Assembly: GCA_964432925.1 (NCBI GenBank) | Contig: CAYSPM010000128.1 | Location: forward strand, 1 to 8,342 | Reading direction: 5' to 3' | DNA: 8,342 bases | From: CAYNTC01 sp964432925 | Lineage (GTDB): Bacteria; Planctomycetota; Phycisphaerae; Sedimentisphaerales; Anaerobacaceae | In this document: positions 6,602 to 8,342 of the stretch, piece after piece | Position numbering within the stretch: position 1 is the stretch's first letter | How the letters are laid out: the number at the start of each line of letters is the position of its first letter | The notes under the pieces: model-generated | Told to the model about the DNA's origin: nothing | The model's input: the letters and a program-made list of their open reading frames with translations, nothing else | Database searches by the model: none | Made by a program: the position numbers and the translations under genes

Positions 6602-7837
6602 TCAAACTCTGCTTAGTCCCTTGAGCAGCTTCAGGTTTCTGGAGATTAAGTCTATCCTTTGAGAAACACAAGCCCAACAGCGCAAACCATCCTCGGGTGT
6701 ATTTATCACATAATCCAACAGCTTTTCTACAGTGCCGGCAGCTACATGTAATCGCGTATCGGATGAGCCATAGTAGATAAGCAGCTCGCCATTATCTCGG
6801 GCCACCCAGCCACTGCTGAAGACCACATTCGAGACATCACCTATACGTTCTTCGCCCTGTGGGGCCAGAAGATAACCGCCCGGGGCATGCGTGACTTTCC
6901 AAGGCTCATCGAGCTTTGTTAAAAAGGCGTAAAGAACGTAACGCAGGCCCGCGGCGCAAGCTCGCACTCCATGAGCTGATTGCAGCCAGCCCTGGTCGGT
7001 TTTTATTGGAGGGGGTCCCAGCCCGTTTTTGATCTCCTTGATAGTATGGTACTTTCGGTCGTCGACAATCGTTTCGTGGTCGATAACCGCGTGTTCAATA
7101 TCCTCAGCCAGACCCCAGCCAATCCCACCACCGGAACCGGCCTCGATAAAACCTTCCTGTGGGCGTGTGTAAAACGCATACTTGCCATCGACGAACTCCG
7201 GATGCAGCACAACGTTTCGCTGCTGAGCAGAGGTGCTCTTCAGATCATCGAGTCTGTCCCAGGTCTTGAGGTCCTTCGTACGAGCGATGCCACATTGTGC
7301 AATAGCCGACGAGAGGTCGCCTCTGGGGGCGTTTGGGTCCTTTCTTTCGGCGCAGAACAGGCCGTAAATCCACCCATCCTCGTGCTTTGTCAGCCGCATG
7401 TCATAGACGTTTGTCTCAGGGTTGTCAGTTTCCGGTATCACGATTGGATAATCCCAGAACCTGAAATTATCGATACCGTTTTCACTTTCCGCTACAGCGA
7501 AAAAGCTCTTACGGTCGTACCCTTCCACACGAGCTACAAGATATATCTTGTTATCCAGTTCGATTGCTCCGGCGTTAAAGACGCTATTGATGCCCATTCG
7601 CGTCATCAGATGAGGATTAGTCTTTTGGTTTAAATCATATCGCCAAAAGATTGGGGTATGTTCAGCCGTTAGAACAGGATACATGTATCGGTTAAGAATG
7701 CCATCTCCGCCCCCCGCCTGCGCGGGGGCAAGCTTGCCCCTGCGAAAGCAGGGGATTTTTTGGTTTCTGCGTTTGATGAGCTTTTCATGATCGTCGAAAA
7801 GAGCCTTTACTTTTCTTTCGAATGCTTCTTTCTGCAT
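6602..7837 (-). CDS. GH130 4-O-beta-D-mannosyl-D-glucose phosphorylase
   Basis: This 411-residue cytoplasmic enzyme splits mannosyl-beta-1,4-glucose with phosphate into alpha-mannose 1-phosphate and glucose (EC 2.4.1.281). The five-bladed propeller motifs closely follow the Bacteroides fragilis MGP type of GH130 subfamily 1. They include AEHTPIFWRYDLN (58-70), VEGYDRKSFFAVAES (104-118), TNVYDMRLT (142-150), FCAERKDPNAPRGDLSSA (residues beginning at about 160), QQRNVVLHPEFVDGKYAFYT, GSGGGIGWGL and SAHGVRACAAGLRYVLY. D146 corresponds to the catalytic acid D131 of BfMGP (number from memory). The +15 offset fits an in-frame palindromic insert encoding about residues 28-43. Ribosome site AAAGGAGG (7854-7847) lies nine bases before ATG, inside the end of the epimerase gene, so the two are co-translated. 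Mannosylphosphorylases in other GH130 subfamilies are the alternative, but the epimerase partner supports MGP. Confidence 0.94.
   Translation of the reverse strand: MQKEAFERKVKALFDDHEKLIKRRNQKIPCFRRGKLAPAQAGGGDGILNRYMYPVLTAEHTPIFWRYDLNQKTNPHLMTRMGINSVFNAGAIELDNKIYLVARVEGYDRKSFFAVAESENGIDNFRFWDYPIVIPETDNPETNVYDMRLTKHEDGWIYGLFCAERKDPNAPRGDLSSAIAQCGIARTKDLKTWDRLDDLKSTSAQQRNVVLHPEFVDGKYAFYTRPQEGFIEAGSGGGIGWGLAEDIEHAVIDHETIVDDRKYHTIKEIKNGLGPPPIKTDQGWLQSAHGVRACAAGLRYVLYAFLTKLDEPWKVTHAPGGYLLAPQGEERIGDVSNVVFSSGWVARDNGELLIYYGSSDTRLHVAAGTVEKLLDYVINTPEDGLRCWACVSQRIDLISRNLKLLKGLSRV
7711..7754. repeat. 44-bp double-hairpin palindromic element inside the GH130 gene
   Basis: The element has three symmetrical parts. 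Hairpin 1 is CCCCCGC (7711-7717) with GCGGGGG (7722-7728) around loop CTGC. The centre is the palindrome CAAGCTTG (7729-7736). Hairpin 2 is CCCCTGC (7737-7743) with GCAGGGG (7748-7754) around loop GAAA. The inner arms also form a perfect 16-base palindrome (7725-7740), so the whole element nearly equals its own reverse complement. It is far richer in G and C than the flanking gene. On the minus strand it is read in frame as roughly PCFRRGKLAPAQAGG. It looks like a REP/RPE-type mobile palindrome. No second copy was seen in the window. Confidence 0.8.
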
Positions 7838-7842
7838 ACGTA

Positions 7843-8342
7843 TTAACCTCCTTTGCTTATGTCCTTTAGTCTTCTGATCGTCTCCAGACAGACCCGGCTA
7901 TTGTGGTACGGGCTCTTCCATTCAGAGACTTTTGGCTCCTGCAAATCGGGTGTTCCATCATGGCTCACACGCCAGAACCATTCGCCATGCGTTTTATTAA
8001 CGATGTACTGTTCGATGAATTTCCAACAGTCCAAGGCAGCTCTTAAGAAATGCTTCCGACCAGAGAGCTCGTAGGCATTAAGAAATCCCACAACTGTCTC
8101 AGCCTGTGGCCACCACTCTTTGTTTTTATTGATGATGTCTGTGCCCCTTGCTTCGTAGAAAAGCCCGCCATCCCCATCGAGTCCCTGCTCGTAAACAGCT
8201 TCTGCCATCTTAAGGGCGATTTCCTTGACCTGAGAAACCTGTTCCGGTTTATCCAGCACCTCAACCGCTTCGCAGAGTAGCCAACTACCCTCAATATCAT
8301 GGCCAAATGAAATTATATCCTTGGTCGAATGCCACTGTTCGT
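7843..8342 (-). CDS. cellobiose/mannobiose 2-epimerase, C-terminal part (runs off window)
   Basis: The frame is open from the window edge to TAA at 7845-7843, giving 165 residues of a family usually near 400. A GTG at 8259 could be mistaken for a start, but the reading frame continues upstream with strongly conserved sequence. Visible motifs are SFGHDIEGSWLL (11-22 of the fragment), GLFYEARG (58-65 region), KEWWPQAET (74-82), GEWFWRVSHDG (119-129 region) and WKSPYHNSR (142-150 region). The histidines in GHDIE and SPYHNSR correspond to the two catalytic histidines of this AGE-superfamily (alpha6/alpha6-barrel) enzyme. It interconverts glucose and mannose at the reducing end of beta-1,4-disaccharides; next to an MGP gene the natural substrate is probably mannobiose, made into mannosyl-glucose. 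Its last codons (KGG) double as the ribosome site of the phosphorylase gene, which starts five bases after its stop. Confidence 0.94.
   Translation of the reverse strand, partial: EQWHSTKDIISFGHDIEGSWLLCEAVEVLDKPEQVSQVKEIALKMAEAVYEQGLDGDGGLFYEARGTDIINKNKEWWPQAETVVGFLNAYELSGRKHFLRAALDCWKFIEQYIVNKTHGEWFWRVSHDGTPDLQEPKVSEWKSPYHNSRVCLETIRRLKDISKGG
7847..7854 (-). promoter_or_regulatory. ribosome binding site of the GH130 gene within the epimerase 3' end
   Basis: The perfect AAAGGAGG on the minus strand forms the last sense codons of the epimerase gene (AAA GGA GGT, then TAA) and lies nine bases before the phosphorylase ATG (7837-7835). It settles that start and implies coupled expression of the two enzymes. 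Confidence 0.75.

Noticed and set aside
6980..7633. Open frame of 217 codons on the plus strand
   Set aside because: It lies wholly antisense to the GH130 gene, whose conserved motifs cover the same bases. No ribosome site supports it.
7843..8259. Complete 138-residue gene starting at GTG 8259
   Set aside because: The frame continues upstream to the window edge with the conserved SFGHDIEGSWLL motif, so the gene is cut by the window and does not start here.

Overview
The window looks like a chromosomal segment of a Gram-negative, probably polysaccharide-degrading bacterium of moderate GC content. It has a TonB-dependent outer-membrane receptor and a DUF481-type outer-membrane barrel, both of which need an outer membrane. 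The sugar-binding protein resembles a subfamily that I associate from memory with Planctomycetota (Phycisphaerae-like) and related PVC lineages. That placement is inference. No rRNA, tRNA, CRISPR array, phage gene or transposase was found.

Layout. (1) 1-977, minus strand: the N-terminal 325 codons of a TonB-dependent receptor, cut by the window edge. (2) 978-1707: a 730-bp divergent intergenic region with candidate promoters, weak dyads and no convincing gene. (3) 1708-2736, plus: a DUF481/YdiY-like outer-membrane protein whose stop codon lies in a two-part inverted repeat. (4) 2737-3047: a 311-bp leader with potential secondary structure, ending in a five-codon mini-ORF that overlaps the next start. 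(5) 3048-6502, plus: a tightly packed three-gene CUT2 (ribose-type) ABC importer operon coding for binding protein, double ATPase and permease, with an ATGA overlap and then a zero-base junction. (6) 6503-6601: a short convergent spacer with a long imperfect hairpin. (7) 6602-8342, minus: a two-gene operon with the C-terminal part of a cellobiose/mannobiose 2-epimerase, then a GH130 4-O-beta-mannosyl-glucose phosphorylase.

The two minus-strand enzymes form a recognised pathway. The epimerase turns beta-1,4-mannobiose into mannosyl-glucose, and the phosphorylase splits that with phosphate into mannose 1-phosphate and glucose. The convergent importer may bring in a sugar from the same diet, but its substrate cannot be read from the sequence and it lacks two residues typical of ribose binding. 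The receptor and the DUF481 protein have no demonstrated link to this pathway.

The most striking item is a 44-bp double-hairpin palindromic element (7711-7754) inside the GH130 coding sequence. It is translated in frame and adds about 15 residues near the N-terminus, while the catalytic domain downstream looks intact. This resembles the protein-coding palindromic elements described in Rickettsia, but here it lies in a carbohydrate-active enzyme.
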